DNA of 64,000 nucleotides, from contig NZ_LT635893.1 in NCBI RefSeq assembly GCF_900128595.1, forward strand, positions 62,001 to 126,000, read 5' to 3'. Of this stretch, positions 36,501-46,762 are shown piece after piece. A program made the position numbers and the translations under genes. The notes beneath the pieces were generated by a model, which was given only the letters and a program-made list of their open reading frames with translations, was not told where the DNA came from and ran no database searches. Numbering within the stretch: the first letter of the stretch is position 1; the number at the start of each line of letters is the position of its first letter. Source of the DNA: Buchnera aphidicola (Cinara pseudotaxifoliae) (GTDB lineage Bacteria > Pseudomonadota > Gammaproteobacteria > Enterobacterales > Enterobacteriaceae).

Positions 36501-38582
36501 TTATAAACTAGAAAAATTAGTGATATATAAAAATATTTTTTGTATCTTCTGTAATATAAAAATACGATGTGAACGTATTTTTATGTTTGGATCATATATA
36601 AAAGATTTTTGAAAAAATATTTCTATAGGTTTACATAATTTTTTAATACATTGTAATAAATACAAATAATTTACACGCTTACTTGCATTGAGCGTTGTTT
36701 TTATATGTTGAATGTGTTGAATTAATTTGTTTTCATGTATTAAAAAATTTTTTGTATAATTTAAGTAATGTGAATTTAATTTTATAAGTTGTGTTTTTTT
36801 TGGAATTTTAGAAATTATATTGTTAATTCTTTTATAGGCATTAAGAATTTTTTTAAAGTCATGTTTTTTTTTAAATTTAGTAAGTGCTTTAATTCGTGCA
36901 TTAATATCATTAAGATTAGATAATTGTAATGATAAAACTGAAAGAATGATTTTTTTACTGTATTTTTTTGTATATAATGATACGTATTTAGAATATATAA
37001 AATTTAAAATTAATTGTTTTATTTGTTTTTTGTTTTGTATATGAGAGTATAAATTAATAGATTGTGTAATTGTTTTTGATAGATTAATGTTTATTTCTTT
37101 TTTAATGATAATTCTAATAATTCCTATAGCTGCTCTACGTAAAGCAAATGGATCTTTTTTATTGGTAGGTTTTTTTCCTATACTAAAAATTCCAGTAATA
37201 GTATCTATTTTATCTGCAATGCTTAATGCGCAGGATATTTTTTGAGTTGGTATATTTGACTGTGAAAAAGTAGGTAAATAATGTTCTTTAATAGCAAGAG
37301 CTACTGTTTTATTTACCTGGTGGTGTAAAGCGTAATACATACCAATAGTTCCTTGAAGAGAAGAAAATTCTGTTACGATGTTTGTAGTGAGATCGCACTT
37401 AGCTAAAATTGCAGCTTGTTGTGTTAGTAAGATATCGGTTTTAATTTTATGAGCAATATATTGACTTAATTTCTTTATTCTTAAAGTTTTTTCATATAAT
37501 GATCCTAGTTCTGTATGAAAAGATATTTTTTTTAATAAAATTAATCTTTTTGAAAATGTTATTTTTTGATCTGCACGGATAAAAAAATTTATATTGCTTA
37601 ATTTTGAATGCAAAACTTGTTCATTTTCTTGAATAATTTTTTTGTAATTCAGTGTATCAATATTACTAATAAAAATGAAACTATTTGTTATAACGTTTGT
37701 TATTTTGTTATATAACGGAAAATATTTTTGATTTTTTTCCATAACATAAGCTAATACTTCTTCAGGTATTTTTAAATATTTTTTTTTAAATGTAGCTAAA
37801 TGTGCGATTGGCCATTCAACTGAAGCTGTAATTTCTTCTAACAATTTTTTATTTATTTTAATTAATTTATTTTTTTTTTTAGACAAAAGCTGTATTTGTT
37901 CAAATATATTTTTTTTTCTTTCTTCATAATCAATAAGAATATATTTTTTTTTAAATAATTCAGTTGTGTATTGATTTGCATGAGTAAAAATTATTTTTTT
38001 AGGCATCATTAAAAAATGTCCATAAGAAAAATTTTTATAAGTAATTCCAGGTATGTTTAATGAAATATTTTTATCATCTAATAATATCATAATATTGCGT
38101 ATTGGACGAGAGAATCTAATAGAAGTGGTATTCCATACCATAGATTTTTTTAAAGGTATTTTTTTTATCGCATAGGATATAATTTTTATTAGATTTTTTT
38201 TTAATGAAATTATTTTCTTGAGGCTAGAATATGTAAGATATTTGTTTTTTTTAATATGTTGAATTTTAGTTTGTTGTACAGATATATTACAAGTCTTTAA
38301 CCATATTTTTGCTGCAGGAGTGATTTCTTGGTTAGAATCAAACGATTCTTTTATAGAAGGACCTATTTTTCTTATATACGTGTTTTTTTCAGTATTTGAT
38401 AAAGAAAAAATTTTTATTGCTATTTTTTTAGCAGTATAATATAAATAAATAGATTTATATTTAATCTTACTTTTAAGAAATTCTTTTTGTATAGTTAAAT
38501 AAAAAAATTTTGCCATAGCAGTTAGATCTTTACCAGGTAAATCCTCTGTTTGTATTTCTATTAATAACATTTTTTTTTTCAT
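36501..38582 (-). CDS. glyS: Glycyl-tRNA synthetase, beta subunit
   Basis: Encodes 693 residues (E. coli 689). It is the tRNA-recognition subunit of the alpha2beta2 bacterial enzyme. MLLIEIQTEDLPGKDL opens it; IRFSRPIRNI, ASVEWPIAHLATF, KNQKYFPLY, CDLTTNIVTEFSSLQGTIGMYYA and the HD-like ADKIDTITGIFSIGKKPTNKKDPFALRRAA are family blocks. ATG 38582 overlaps the glyQ TGA as ATGA. The sequence is very lysine- and isoleucine-rich, as expected for AT pressure, and the C-terminal anticodon region is the most divergent. Confidence 0.94.
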   Translation of the reverse strand: MKKKMLLIEIQTEDLPGKDLTAMAKFFYLTIQKEFLKSKIKYKSIYLYYTAKKIAIKIFSLSNTEKNTYIRKIGPSIKESFDSNQEITPAAKIWLKTCNISVQQTKIQHIKKNKYLTYSSLKKIISLKKNLIKIISYAIKKIPLKKSMVWNTTSIRFSRPIRNIMILLDDKNISLNIPGITYKNFSYGHFLMMPKKIIFTHANQYTTELFKKKYILIDYEERKKNIFEQIQLLSKKKNKLIKINKKLLEEITASVEWPIAHLATFKKKYLKIPEEVLAYVMEKNQKYFPLYNKITNVITNSFIFISNIDTLNYKKIIQENEQVLHSKLSNINFFIRADQKITFSKRLILLKKISFHTELGSLYEKTLRIKKLSQYIAHKIKTDILLTQQAAILAKCDLTTNIVTEFSSLQGTIGMYYALHHQVNKTVALAIKEHYLPTFSQSNIPTQKISCALSIADKIDTITGIFSIGKKPTNKKDPFALRRAAIGIIRIIIKKEININLSKTITQSINLYSHIQNKKQIKQLILNFIYSKYVSLYTKKYSKKIILSVLSLQLSNLNDINARIKALTKFKKKHDFKKILNAYKRINNIISKIPKKTQLIKLNSHYLNYTKNFLIHENKLIQHIQHIKTTLNASKRVNYLYLLQCIKKLCKPIEIFFQKSFIYDPNIKIRSHRIFILQKIQKIFLYITNFSSL

Positions 38583-39466
38583 TTTTTACTCTTTTTTTGA
38601 TTATAGATATATTGTGTAGCAATTTTTTTTATTTGTTTTCGTATATTTAAAATATGATTTGTTCGATCTGTCGAGGATAATATTTTTTTACAATCTAACA
38701 AATTAAAATAATGGATAGCATATAACATTTGTTCATATGCTGGAATGGATAATGGAATAGTAAGATTTGTCAATCGGTTTGCTTCTTGTACATGTAATGT
38801 AAATAATTCTAAAATCTGTTGTGTATCAGAGAATTCGAAATTATACGATGAATTTTCTTTTTCTTGATGTAAAAATATATCTGAATATTTTATTTTATTT
38901 TTATTTTTAGCGTCCCAAATAATATCATAGATATTATCTATATTTTGAAGATGCATAGAAATTCTTTCTAGACCATATGTAACTTCAATAGTTGGTTGGT
39001 TACAATTAATACCACCCATTTGTTGAAAGTATGTAATTTGAGTAATTTCCATTCCGTTTAACCATATTTCCCATCCTAAACCAGAAGCTCCTAGAGTAGG
39101 ATTTTCCCAATTGTCTTCTATAAATCTAATATCGTTATTTTTGATGTCAACTCCAATTTCTTTTAAAGAAGATAAATATAGTTGTTGAATATTATTTGGA
39201 GCAGGTTTCATAATTACTTGAAATTGATAATAATGTTGTAATCGATTAGGATGGTTAGTATATCGTCCATCTAATGGTCTTCTAGAAGGTTGTATATAGG
39301 CAATAAAAGAGGGTTTTTTTTTAAGGATATTAAAAAAAGTATGGTGATGAAAGGTAGCAGCTCCTATAGAAATATCTAATGGTTGTAAGATGATGCAATC
39401 ATTTTTATGCCAAAATTTTTTTAACGTACAAATTGTTTTATAAAAAGTGTTGTGATGTATAGACAT
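38579..39466 (-). CDS. glyQ: Glycyl-tRNA synthetase, alpha subunit
   Basis: Encodes 295 residues (E. coli 303). It is the class II catalytic subunit. LQPLDISIGAATFH, YIQPSRRPLDGRYTNHPNRLQHYYQFQV, EDNWENPTLGASGLGWEIWLNGMEITQITYFQQ (shown in outline) and YGLERISMHL are the family's active-site blocks. The frame continues 19 codons upstream, but ATG 39466 (MSIHHNTFYKT) fits the family N terminus. It is the first gene of a glyQ-glyS pair and is divergent from nfo across about 290 bases. Confidence 0.94.
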   Translation of the reverse strand: MSIHHNTFYKTICTLKKFWHKNDCIILQPLDISIGAATFHHHTFFNILKKKPSFIAYIQPSRRPLDGRYTNHPNRLQHYYQFQVIMKPAPNNIQQLYLSSLKEIGVDIKNNDIRFIEDNWENPTLGASGLGWEIWLNGMEITQITYFQQMGGINCNQPTIEVTYGLERISMHLQNIDNIYDIIWDAKNKNKIKYSDIFLHQEKENSSYNFEFSDTQQILELFTLHVQEANRLTNLTIPLSIPAYEQMLYAIHYFNLLDCKKILSSTDRTNHILNIRKQIKKIATQYIYNQKKSKK

Positions 39467-39756
39467 AATTTTTCTTTTTGTTAATAATATTAGAAATATG
39501 TGTAATATATATTTTAATAACATTTAAACATAATTTTTTGTGTTATTTCTATAATAGTTGTTATACATAAATGTTATATTTATTATATAAATGTTAAAAT
39601 ATTGTTAATAGTTTTTATTATTGGTATAAGTAAAATAATAATATATATTATTAGTATTTTACAATGTGTATGTATTGATTATAATCAAACTAGTATATCT
39701 ATACTAGATTTATTTTTTTAGGTATCAATTTTAAACAGGAATAATTAATTGTGATA

Positions 39757-40623
39757 ATGTACATAGGTGCGCATGTAAGTACTGAAGGAGGTTTAGAAAA
39801 TTCTGTATTACGAGCGCATCAATTAGGAGCAACGGCTTTTTCTATTTTTGTAAATAATCCGTTGCGATGGATTAACCCGCCTTTACAAAAAAGTACTATA
39901 TATAATTTTAGGAAAGCTTGTAAAACATATCATTATTCTCCTTTACAAATTTTGCCGCATAGTAGTTATCTAATCAATTTAGGTCACCCGAATAAGGAAT
40001 TGAATAAAAAATCGTGTAAAACATTTATTAATGAAATCAAACGTTGCTATGAGTTAGGTTTGATGATGATTAATATTCATCCAGGTAGTTATTTATATCA
40101 AATTACAGAGAAAAAGTGTTTAGAAAATATTTCTAATTCTATAAATTTTGTATTAAGTAAAACACGCAAAATAATTGTTGTTTTAGAAAATACCGCTGGT
40201 CAAGGAAGTAATGTTGGGTATTGTTTTGAACATTTGTCATGTATTATTGATAAAATTGAAGATAAATCTCGTATTGGTATATGCTTAGATACTTGTCATT
40301 TGTTTGCATCAGGATATCAGTTAAATAACAAAAATGATTTTTTAGAAATATTTAAAAAATTTAATAGTTTAGTTGGTTTACAATATTTATTAGGAATACA
40401 TATTAATGATTCTAAGGGAAATTTTGATAGTCGATTAGATCGTCATCATAATCTAGGATATGGAAAAATAAAAAAGAATGTTTTTTCACGGATTGTTCAA
40501 ATAGTTGAGTTTAAAAATATTCCAATGATCTTAGAAACAAAAGATATAAGTCTGTGGAAAGATGAAATTTTTTGGTTAAAAAAACAATCTATATTGTGTT
40601 CTAGAAGGATTCTAAACGTATAA
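39757..40623 (+). CDS. nfo: Endonuclease IV
   Basis: Encodes 288 residues (E. coli 285). It is a tri-zinc AP endonuclease of base-excision repair. YIGAHVSTEGGLENSV opens the barrel; LPHSSYLINLGHP, NIHPGSYL, VLENTAGQGSNVG, GICLDTCHLFASGY, HINDSKGNFDSRLDRHHNLGYGKI and ILETKD supply the zinc-binding His, Asp and Glu residues. ATG 39757 aligns with the E. coli start; GTG 39751 is six bases upstream and better spaced from AGGA at 39737-39740, so it may be the true start. Together with nth it gives the window two base-excision repair enzymes. Confidence 0.94.
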   Translation: MYIGAHVSTEGGLENSVLRAHQLGATAFSIFVNNPLRWINPPLQKSTIYNFRKACKTYHYSPLQILPHSSYLINLGHPNKELNKKSCKTFINEIKRCYELGLMMINIHPGSYLYQITEKKCLENISNSINFVLSKTRKIIVVLENTAGQGSNVGYCFEHLSCIIDKIEDKSRIGICLDTCHLFASGYQLNNKNDFLEIFKKFNSLVGLQYLLGIHINDSKGNFDSRLDRHHNLGYGKIKKNVFSRIVQIVEFKNIPMILETKDISLWKDEIFWLKKQSILCSRRILNV

Positions 40624-40700
40624 AATATTATCTTATGTTATATTGATATTTAAATAATATGATTTATTAATTGAATTTCTTGTTGTTCGGGGTTAGTTAT

Positions 40701-41006
40701 ATGATAACGTTACATGCAATTGTTCGTAATAAATGTGGTACCAGCAATAGTCGTTATATGCGTAAAATACATCGTCGCGTTCCAGGAATAATATACGGTA
40801 AAAAAAAATTAAACCAAGAACTTCGGATTTCTCTAGAGCATGATTTAATTTTTAATTTACAAAAAAATGTTGAATTTTGTTCACAAACAATTTTGATTGT
40901 TTTACAGAAGAAAAAGTTTTTTGTTACTGTAAAAGATATTCAATACCATGCTTTTAAATCTATGCTGCTACATATAGATTTTTTTTGTCTTAATATTGAA
41001 ATATAA
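40701..41006 (+). CDS. rplY: 50S ribosomal protein L25
   Basis: Encodes 101 residues (E. coli L25 94), the short 5S rRNA-binding form without a CTC extension. ITLHAIVRNKCGTSNSRYMR, VPGIIYGKKK and KDIQYHAFKSMLLHIDF follow the L25 pattern. The frame extends ten codons upstream, but ATG 40701 fits the family start and GGGG at 40689-40692 is well spaced. It lies 77 bases after nfo. The GC-rich inverted repeat at 41099 follows it. Confidence 0.9.
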   Translation: MITLHAIVRNKCGTSNSRYMRKIHRRVPGIIYGKKKLNQELRISLEHDLIFNLQKNVEFCSQTILIVLQKKKFFVTVKDIQYHAFKSMLLHIDFFCLNIEI

Positions 41007-41098
41007 GATATTAATTCAATATTTGTATATGTTTAATTTTTACAAAAAATAAATATGATGTATTAAATTTAATAATTTTATTTTTCTAAATATTCTGT

Positions 41099-41164
41099 AT
41101 CGGCACGTTTTTTATATTAATACAATTTATAAAATTGTTTTTTGTAAAAAAATTTTGTGCCGAT
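41099..41164. repeat. Inverted repeat with GC-rich 8-bp arms (possible structured RNA or terminator)
   Basis: ATCGGCAC (41099-41106) pairs with GTGCCGAT (41157-41164); a G-U pair can extend it by one. Within it, ACAATTT and AAATTGT form a second 7-bp hairpin with loop ATA, centred near 41130. T-rich sequence follows the right arm. It lies about 90 bases after rplY and could end that transcript, or be a small structured RNA. Confidence 0.5.
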
Positions 41165-41975
41165 TATTTTTATATTTATTTTATTTTTTTTGTTATAACT
41201 ATAATAGTTTTATTTTTTTTGTAAAATATTTACAAAACGTACAAGTAATTGTTTAAAATTAAATTTTTGTACATCATTATAACTATATAAAATAATATTA
41301 ATTAACTATAAAAAATTCTTAATTAAGAACTTATATATTTATATAAATATTTTTTTATAAAAGCATAATAAAATTATGCTTTTAAACATTGATTTTTATT
41401 TGCACAGTTTTTTTAAATTAAATTTAATAGTAAGAATATATAAAAATATAATTAAATAGTTTTAATTTTATTACAATAAAGTACTTTTTGGAATTAAAAA
41501 ATTTTTAATAATTTAAACGTAATAGTATATATATTTACATTGTTTAAAAATAGAATATATTTAATAAAAAAAATAGTGTTTTAAATTATATTCAGCATTA
41601 TGTTTATATAATAAAACTTTAACTGTATCACAGTATATTTTATAATTAAAAATTTACTGTTATAAATATTATCTTAGGAATTATAGTTAATTATTGTAAA
41701 TAATTTTAAAATAAAAACAACATAATAAATTTTAATTTTATACAACATAAGATATTTTATATATATAAATATAATTTTGTTTTTAAATTATTTTTAATAC
41801 AGATATTATTTCTTATATAGTATATAAATAAAAATTTTATTAGTTTTTGATATATGAATGTTTTTTGTGCTACTAGATTTAGATTTTATTTGTAAACAAG
41901 AGTATTCTTAAAACAAATATTTTATTACACAAAAAGTATAGTTTTATTGAAGTAGAACGAATTAGATAAATATGT

Positions 41976-41993
41976 TTGACATATATATGTCAA
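41976..41993. repeat. 18-bp palindrome
   Basis: TTGACATATATATGTCAA is its own reverse complement and is followed by TTTTT. It contains a perfect TTGACA, but no acceptable -10 hexamer stands 16-18 bases downstream. It may be a small terminator or chance. Confidence 0.35.
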
Positions 41994-42203
41994 TTTTTGG
42001 TTGTTTTTTTTAGAACAAAATAATACTAAATAGCTGTTAATGATGTACTAAGTGAATTTTTTTATATAACGCAATTATATTTATTATTATTAATAATATT
42101 TTATAAATAATATTTTGTTGTAAATTATTTGATAAATTTAATAATAGTTATTTAGTTTTTTAAATTTAAACAAAAATAGTTAAGCATCTTATTTGGTAAA
42201 TAT

Positions 42204-43022
42204 ATGAATAGATCTATGTATACAAAACATATTCCTGTGAAAAGATTTGGTCAAAATTTTTTAAAGAACAAGATTATTATAAACAAAATTATACAAAAAA
42301 TGAACTTAAGTAAATTCGACTATATTATAGAGATTGGCCCTGGTTTAGGCGCATTAACATTTCCGATATGTGATATTGTAGATAAAATTACTGTATTTGA
42401 AATAGATGAAAATATAATATTTTTTTTGCTATGTCATCAGTACAACGAAAAAATGAATATTATTTTAACTGATGTTATGCAATTTGATTTTAGATATTTC
42501 TTTTCTCTAAAGAGGGGTGTTTTATATAGGTTAGTCGGTAATTTACCTTATAACATTTCTGTTTGTTTTTTTTTTAAAATGATTATTTGTAATTTACATA
42601 TTCATGATATGCATTTTATGTTTCAAAAAGAGGTAGCAGATAGATTATTAGCTAACCCAGGAAATAAAGAATATGGAAAATTAAGTGTTATAGCTCAATT
42701 TTTTTATAAAATTAAACCGATTACTACGGTAGATAAATTTGATTTTTTTCCTACACCCAAAATAGATTCTGTATTTTTACGATTTATTCCGTATACTAAT
42801 AAATATAATAAGTACGACATAGAGCGATATTTTTTCGCTATAGAGTTAATTACTAGAACTGCTTTTCAACATCGACGTAAATTATTAAAAAATAATTTAT
42901 CTAAAATGTTTTCTGAAACACTTTTGTTAAAATTAGATATTCATTTATTTTCTCGCGCTGAAAATGTATCGGTGCATCAATACTCATTATTAGCAAAAAA
43001 CTTTTTAAAATTATATAAATAA
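42204..43022 (+). CDS. rsmA: 16S rRNA dimethyladenosine transferase KsgA
   Basis: Encodes 272 residues (E. coli KsgA 273). It dimethylates A1518 and A1519 of 16S rRNA late in 30S assembly. KRFGQNFLKN opens it, IEIGPGLGALTFPI is the SAM-binding motif, TVFEIDENI follows, LVGNLPYNIS is motif IV, and FQKEVADRLLANPG is also conserved. The C-terminal domain has FFPTPKIDSVFLRF and FQHRRKLLKNNL. In E. coli surA and pdxA precede it and apaG, apaH and folA follow toward carAB; none is present in this window. Confidence 0.95.
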   Translation: MNRSMYTKHIPVKRFGQNFLKNKIIINKIIQKMNLSKFDYIIEIGPGLGALTFPICDIVDKITVFEIDENIIFFLLCHQYNEKMNIILTDVMQFDFRYFFSLKRGVLYRLVGNLPYNISVCFFFKMIICNLHIHDMHFMFQKEVADRLLANPGNKEYGKLSVIAQFFYKIKPITTVDKFDFFPTPKIDSVFLRFIPYTNKYNKYDIERYFFAIELITRTAFQHRRKLLKNNLSKMFSETLLLKLDIHLFSRAENVSVHQYSLLAKNFLKLYK

Positions 43023-43528
43023 TGATATTTTTATATTTATAAAAAATAATATATTAATTTTATCGAATAGATTATTTCAATATTTAATGTGATATTTGTA
43101 TTCAAATATTTCTATGAAAATAGTGTTTTATATAACTTGATTTTTTTCATATATTTTGTATTATTTATATGTTTAACAGTAGAATAATTTTTTATAAAAA
43201 TAAATTTTATTCAACTATATTATTAAATAATAATATAACTGTATAACTATATAACTACATAACTACACAACTACATAACTACATAGCTATATAATTACAT
43301 AAGTAAATAGTTATATACCTACATAATTTTATAATAATTTTATTAATAAGATTGTATTTAAAAAATATTAATATTTAATATCACTTATTTTATTTTATAT
43401 TAAAAAATAAAATATAACAATTAATTGTTTTTTTTAGATTTTAATATAAAAAATTTATATGATTTTTAATTACATGTATATAAATAATAAATGTTTATAT
43501 ATAAATTTAACTAAATTAACCATATTAA
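43023..43528. other. Gene-free spacer, rsmA / carB, with tandem array
   Basis: About 500 bases between two convergent genes, where other Buchnera carry apaH and folA. It holds a 12-copy 8-bp tandem array (43235-43330) and otherwise low-complexity A/T sequence. No remnant of the missing genes was recognised. Confidence 0.5.
43235..43330. repeat. 8-bp tandem array, about 12 imperfect copies of ATAACTAC
   Basis: Read in steps of eight from 43235 the units are ATAACTGT, ATAACTAT, ATAACTAC twice, ACAACTAC, ATAACTAC, ATAGCTAT, ATAATTAC, ATAAGTAA, ATAGTTAT, ATACCTAC and ATAATTTT. The phase never shifts across 96 bases; divergence increases toward the right end. There are no spacers, so this is a minisatellite-like array and not CRISPR. 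Confidence 0.8.
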
Positions 43529-46500
43529 TTAAAATTTATCATAATGTATATCTTGTAAACATAGTATAGTATTTTTTCCAATATATTTTAATGTAGAAAT
43601 AGTAGCAAAAGCTCCATTTAATGTAGAATCATAATGTATTTTATATTTTAACGCCATATTACGTATTTTACGTGTTTCTATGTTTTTTTTGTTATCTAAT
43701 GCAGTGTTTATTATGTATGTGTATTTTTTGTTTTTTATAAAATCTTGAATATTTGGTCGACCCTCATAAATCTTACTAACTAGTTTTGCTTGAATTCCTG
43801 CAGATTTTAATTTTGCATATGTTCCTTGTGTTGCTTCTATACTAAATTTTAATTTTTTTAACTGTATAGCAATATCAACAATGGAATTTTTATCTTTGTT
43901 TTGTACAGATAATAATACTATTCCTGTTTTTTTAAGATGAATTGATATTCCTAACATAGCTTTATAGAATGCTAACGCAAAATTTTTTCCTAAGCCCATC
44001 ACTTCTCCAGTAGATCGCATTTCTGGTCCTAACACAGGATTAGTTTCAGGAAATTTATTAAACGGTAGAACTACTTCTTTTACAGAAAAAAATTTTGGAG
44101 TGATTTTTGTGGTATATTTTTGTTGTGATAAAGTGTTTCCGCAAATTACACGCATAGCTATTTTAGTTAAAGGGATACCCAGGGATTTTGAAACAAAAGG
44201 AATAGTGCGTGAAGCTCTAGGATTAACTTCTAAAATAAATATTTGTTTATCTTTAATGGCAAATTGAATATTAATCAAACCTAGTACTTTTAATTCAATA
44301 GCTAAAATTTTTGTTTGTTTTTCTATTTTTTTTTCAGTTTTTTTGTCTAGAGTATAAACAGGCAGAGTACATGCTGAATCTCCAGAATGTATTCCTGCTT
44401 GTTCTATATGTTCCATGATTCCTCCAATAAAAACTTTTTTTCCATCACAAATTGCGTCTACATCTATTTCGGTAGCATTATCTAAATATTGATCCAATAA
44501 AATTGTTTGTTTTTTTGATTTTTGGTCACGATGTTGAAAATATTCAATAAGTTGATTGTCATTATAAATTATTTCCATTTCTCGACCACCTAAAACGTAT
44601 GAAGGACGAACAATAATCGGATATCCTATTTTATTAGATTTTTTTAATGCTTGTTGTACATTATTAGAAGTATAATTTTTAGGTTGTTTTAATTTTAATC
44701 GATTAATAACCTGTTGAAATTTTTTTCTGTTTTCAGATATATCAATATATTTTGGTTGTGTACCTAATATTTTTATTTTTTCTTTCTGAAGATGTTTAGC
44801 TAATTTTAAAGGTGTTTGACCGCCATATTGAATAACAATACCCATAGGTTTTTCTATACGTATAATTTCTAAAATTTCTTCTAATGCAATAGGTTCAAAA
44901 TATAATCTATCAGATACATCATAATCAGTAGATACAGTTTCTGGATTACAATTAATCATAATTGTTTCATATTTATCTTTTCTTAAAATTTGGGATGCAT
45001 GAACACAACAATAATCAAATTCAATTCCTTGACCAATTCGATTAGGTCCACTACCCAATATAATTATTTTTTTTGAGTTTTTTGTGGGTAGTGATTCGCA
45101 TTCATCTTCCCAAGTAGAATACATATATGCTGTTTTTGTAGAAAATTCAGCTGAACAAGTATCTATGCGTTTATAAACTGGATGTAGTTGTAATTTATAT
45201 CTTTTTTTACGTACATCGTTTTCTTGTACATTTATTAATTGAGAAATTCTTAAATCAGAAAAACCTTTTGTTTTTAAATATTTTAGATTTTTGTAATTTA
45301 AATCAGATAATTTTTTTTGCACAATTTTTTTTTCTATTAAGATTAAATCTTGTATATTATTTAAAAACCAAGGATCTATATGTGTAAGTTGGTATATTTT
45401 TTCTATACTCCAATTTAAACGAAAAGCTTCTCCTATATACCATAATCTTTCTGGACCAGCTTCTTTAAGTTCGTAATATATTTTTTTTTCTAAAAAAGTA
45501 GAATTGTTTATCTTGTTTATCTGGATATTAATATCAAATCCTGTTGATCCAATTTCTAAGCTTCTAATTGCTTTTTGTAATGATTCTTGAAATGTTCGAC
45601 CAATCGCCATAACTTCTCCGATAGATTTCATTTGAGTTGTTAGTCTATCATTACATTCATGGAATTTTTTAAAATCGAATCTTGGTATTTTAGTTACTAT
45701 ATAGTCAATAGATGGCTCAAAAGCAGCTGGAGTGTTATTTCCTGTAATGTTATTTCTTAGTTCATCTAAAGTATATCCTATGGATAGTTTAGTAGAAATT
45801 CGCGCAATAGGAAAACCAGTGGCTTTAGAAGCTAAAGCTGATGATCGAGATACTCTAGGATTCATTTCAATAACTATTATTTTTCCACTCTTTGGATTTA
45901 CTGCAAATTGAACGTTGGATCCCCCGCTAGTTACTCCGATTTCTTTTAATATCATAATTGCAGCGTTACGCATATTTTGATATTCTTTATCACTCAATGT
46001 TTGAGCTGGAGCAACAGTCATTGAATCTCCTGTATGTATACCCATAGGATCTATATTTTCAATAGTACATATGACAATAAAATTACCCGATATATCTCTA
46101 ACTACTTCTAACTCGTACTCTTTCCAACCTATTAATGATTCATCGATTAATAATTCAGATATTGGAGATGCTTCTAAACCAAGTAGACAGATATTTTTAA
46201 ATTCTTCATAATTATATGCAATACCACCCCCGCTACCTCCCATAGTAAATGAAGGTCGAATAATACAAGGAAAACCTATAGACTGGACTACTTTTTTTGC
46301 TTCTTCTAAATCATGTGCTATACCGCATTTTGCTGTGTTTAAATTAATAGATTGCATAGATTTTTCAAAGGAAGATCTGTTTTCTGCTTTTTGAATAGAT
46401 TTAATGGTAACACCAATTAATTCTACTTCATATTTTTTTAATATTCCTTTTCTATGTAATTGTAGAGCACAATTTAAAGCCGTTTGTCCGCCCATAGTAG

Positions 46501-46762
46501 GTAAAATAGCATCAGGTTTTTCTTTTTTTATAATTTCGGTAATAATTTTTACATCAATAGGTTCAATATATGTCCTATCAGCCATATTAGGATCAGTCAT
46601 AATTGTTGCTGGATTTGAGTTTATTAATATAACTCTATACCCTTCTTCTTTTAGAGCAGTGCAAGCCTGAGCTCCAGAATAATCAAATTCACATGCTTGT
46701 CCAATTATAATAGGTCCTGAACCTATAATTAAAATAGAGTGTATATCATTTCTTTTAGGCAT
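43529..46762 (-). CDS. carB: Carbamoyl-phosphate synthase, large subunit
   Basis: Encodes 1077 residues (E. coli 1073). It uses bicarbonate, two ATP and ammonia from CarA to make carbamoyl phosphate. The duplicated ATP-grasp halves are clear: [19 protein letters not shown] with [12 protein letters not shown] in the first, [20 protein letters not shown] with [10 protein letters not shown] in the second. The metal sites are [20 protein letters not shown] and [18 protein letters not shown]. The C-terminal allosteric domain ([22 protein letters not shown]) is present, so control by ornithine and UMP may persist. The frame continues 19 codons upstream; [14 protein letters not shown] and AGGA place the start at ATG 46762, overlapping carA by eight bases. 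Confidence 0.96.
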   Translation of the reverse strand: MPKRNDIHSILIIGSGPIIIGQACEFDYSGAQACTALKEEGYRVILINSNPATIMTDPNMADRTYIEPIDVKIITEIIKKEKPDAILPTMGGQTALNCALQLHRKGILKKYEVELIGVTIKSIQKAENRSSFEKSMQSINLNTAKCGIAHDLEEAKKVVQSIGFPCIIRPSFTMGGSGGGIAYNYEEFKNICLLGLEASPISELLIDESLIGWKEYELEVVRDISGNFIVICTIENIDPMGIHTGDSMTVAPAQTLSDKEYQNMRNAAIMILKEIGVTSGGSNVQFAVNPKSGKIIVIEMNPRVSRSSALASKATGFPIARISTKLSIGYTLDELRNNITGNNTPAAFEPSIDYIVTKIPRFDFKKFHECNDRLTTQMKSIGEVMAIGRTFQESLQKAIRSLEIGSTGFDINIQINKINNSTFLEKKIYYELKEAGPERLWYIGEAFRLNWSIEKIYQLTHIDPWFLNNIQDLILIEKKIVQKKLSDLNYKNLKYLKTKGFSDLRISQLINVQENDVRKKRYKLQLHPVYKRIDTCSAEFSTKTAYMYSTWEDECESLPTKNSKKIIILGSGPNRIGQGIEFDYCCVHASQILRKDKYETIMINCNPETVSTDYDVSDRLYFEPIALEEILEIIRIEKPMGIVIQYGGQTPLKLAKHLQKEKIKILGTQPKYIDISENRKKFQQVINRLKLKQPKNYTSNNVQQALKKSNKIGYPIIVRPSYVLGGREMEIIYNDNQLIEYFQHRDQKSKKQTILLDQYLDNATEIDVDAICDGKKVFIGGIMEHIEQAGIHSGDSACTLPVYTLDKKTEKKIEKQTKILAIELKVLGLINIQFAIKDKQIFILEVNPRASRTIPFVSKSLGIPLTKIAMRVICGNTLSQQKYTTKITPKFFSVKEVVLPFNKFPETNPVLGPEMRSTGEVMGLGKNFALAFYKAMLGISIHLKKTGIVLLSVQNKDKNSIVDIAIQLKKLKFSIEATQGTYAKLKSAGIQAKLVSKIYEGRPNIQDFIKNKKYTYIINTALDNKKNIETRKIRNMALKYKIHYDSTLNGAFATISTLKYIGKNTILCLQDIHYDKF

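Larger units (their letters stand above)
41007..42203. other. 1.2-kb gene-free stretch, rplY / rsmA
   Basis: This is the longest stretch without a gene in the window. It has no open frame beyond about 60 codons. From memory of other Buchnera genomes, yabI and surA lie here, so it may be their eroded site, but I could align no residue of either. It contains an inverted repeat with GC-rich arms (41099-41164) and an 18-bp palindrome (41976-41993). The rest is low-complexity A/T sequence. Confidence 0.5.

Noticed and set aside
41976-41993. Promoter formed by the palindrome containing TTGACA
   Set aside because: No TATAAT-like hexamer at the right distance, and the next gene starts over 200 bases away.
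43235-43330. Possible CRISPR array in the tandem repeats before carB
   Set aside because: The units are contiguous 8-mers with no spacers, and no cas gene is present.
46404-46670. 88-codon open frame on the plus strand inside carB
   Set aside because: Antisense to conserved ATP-grasp motifs; hydrophobic sequence arises from the complementary codons.
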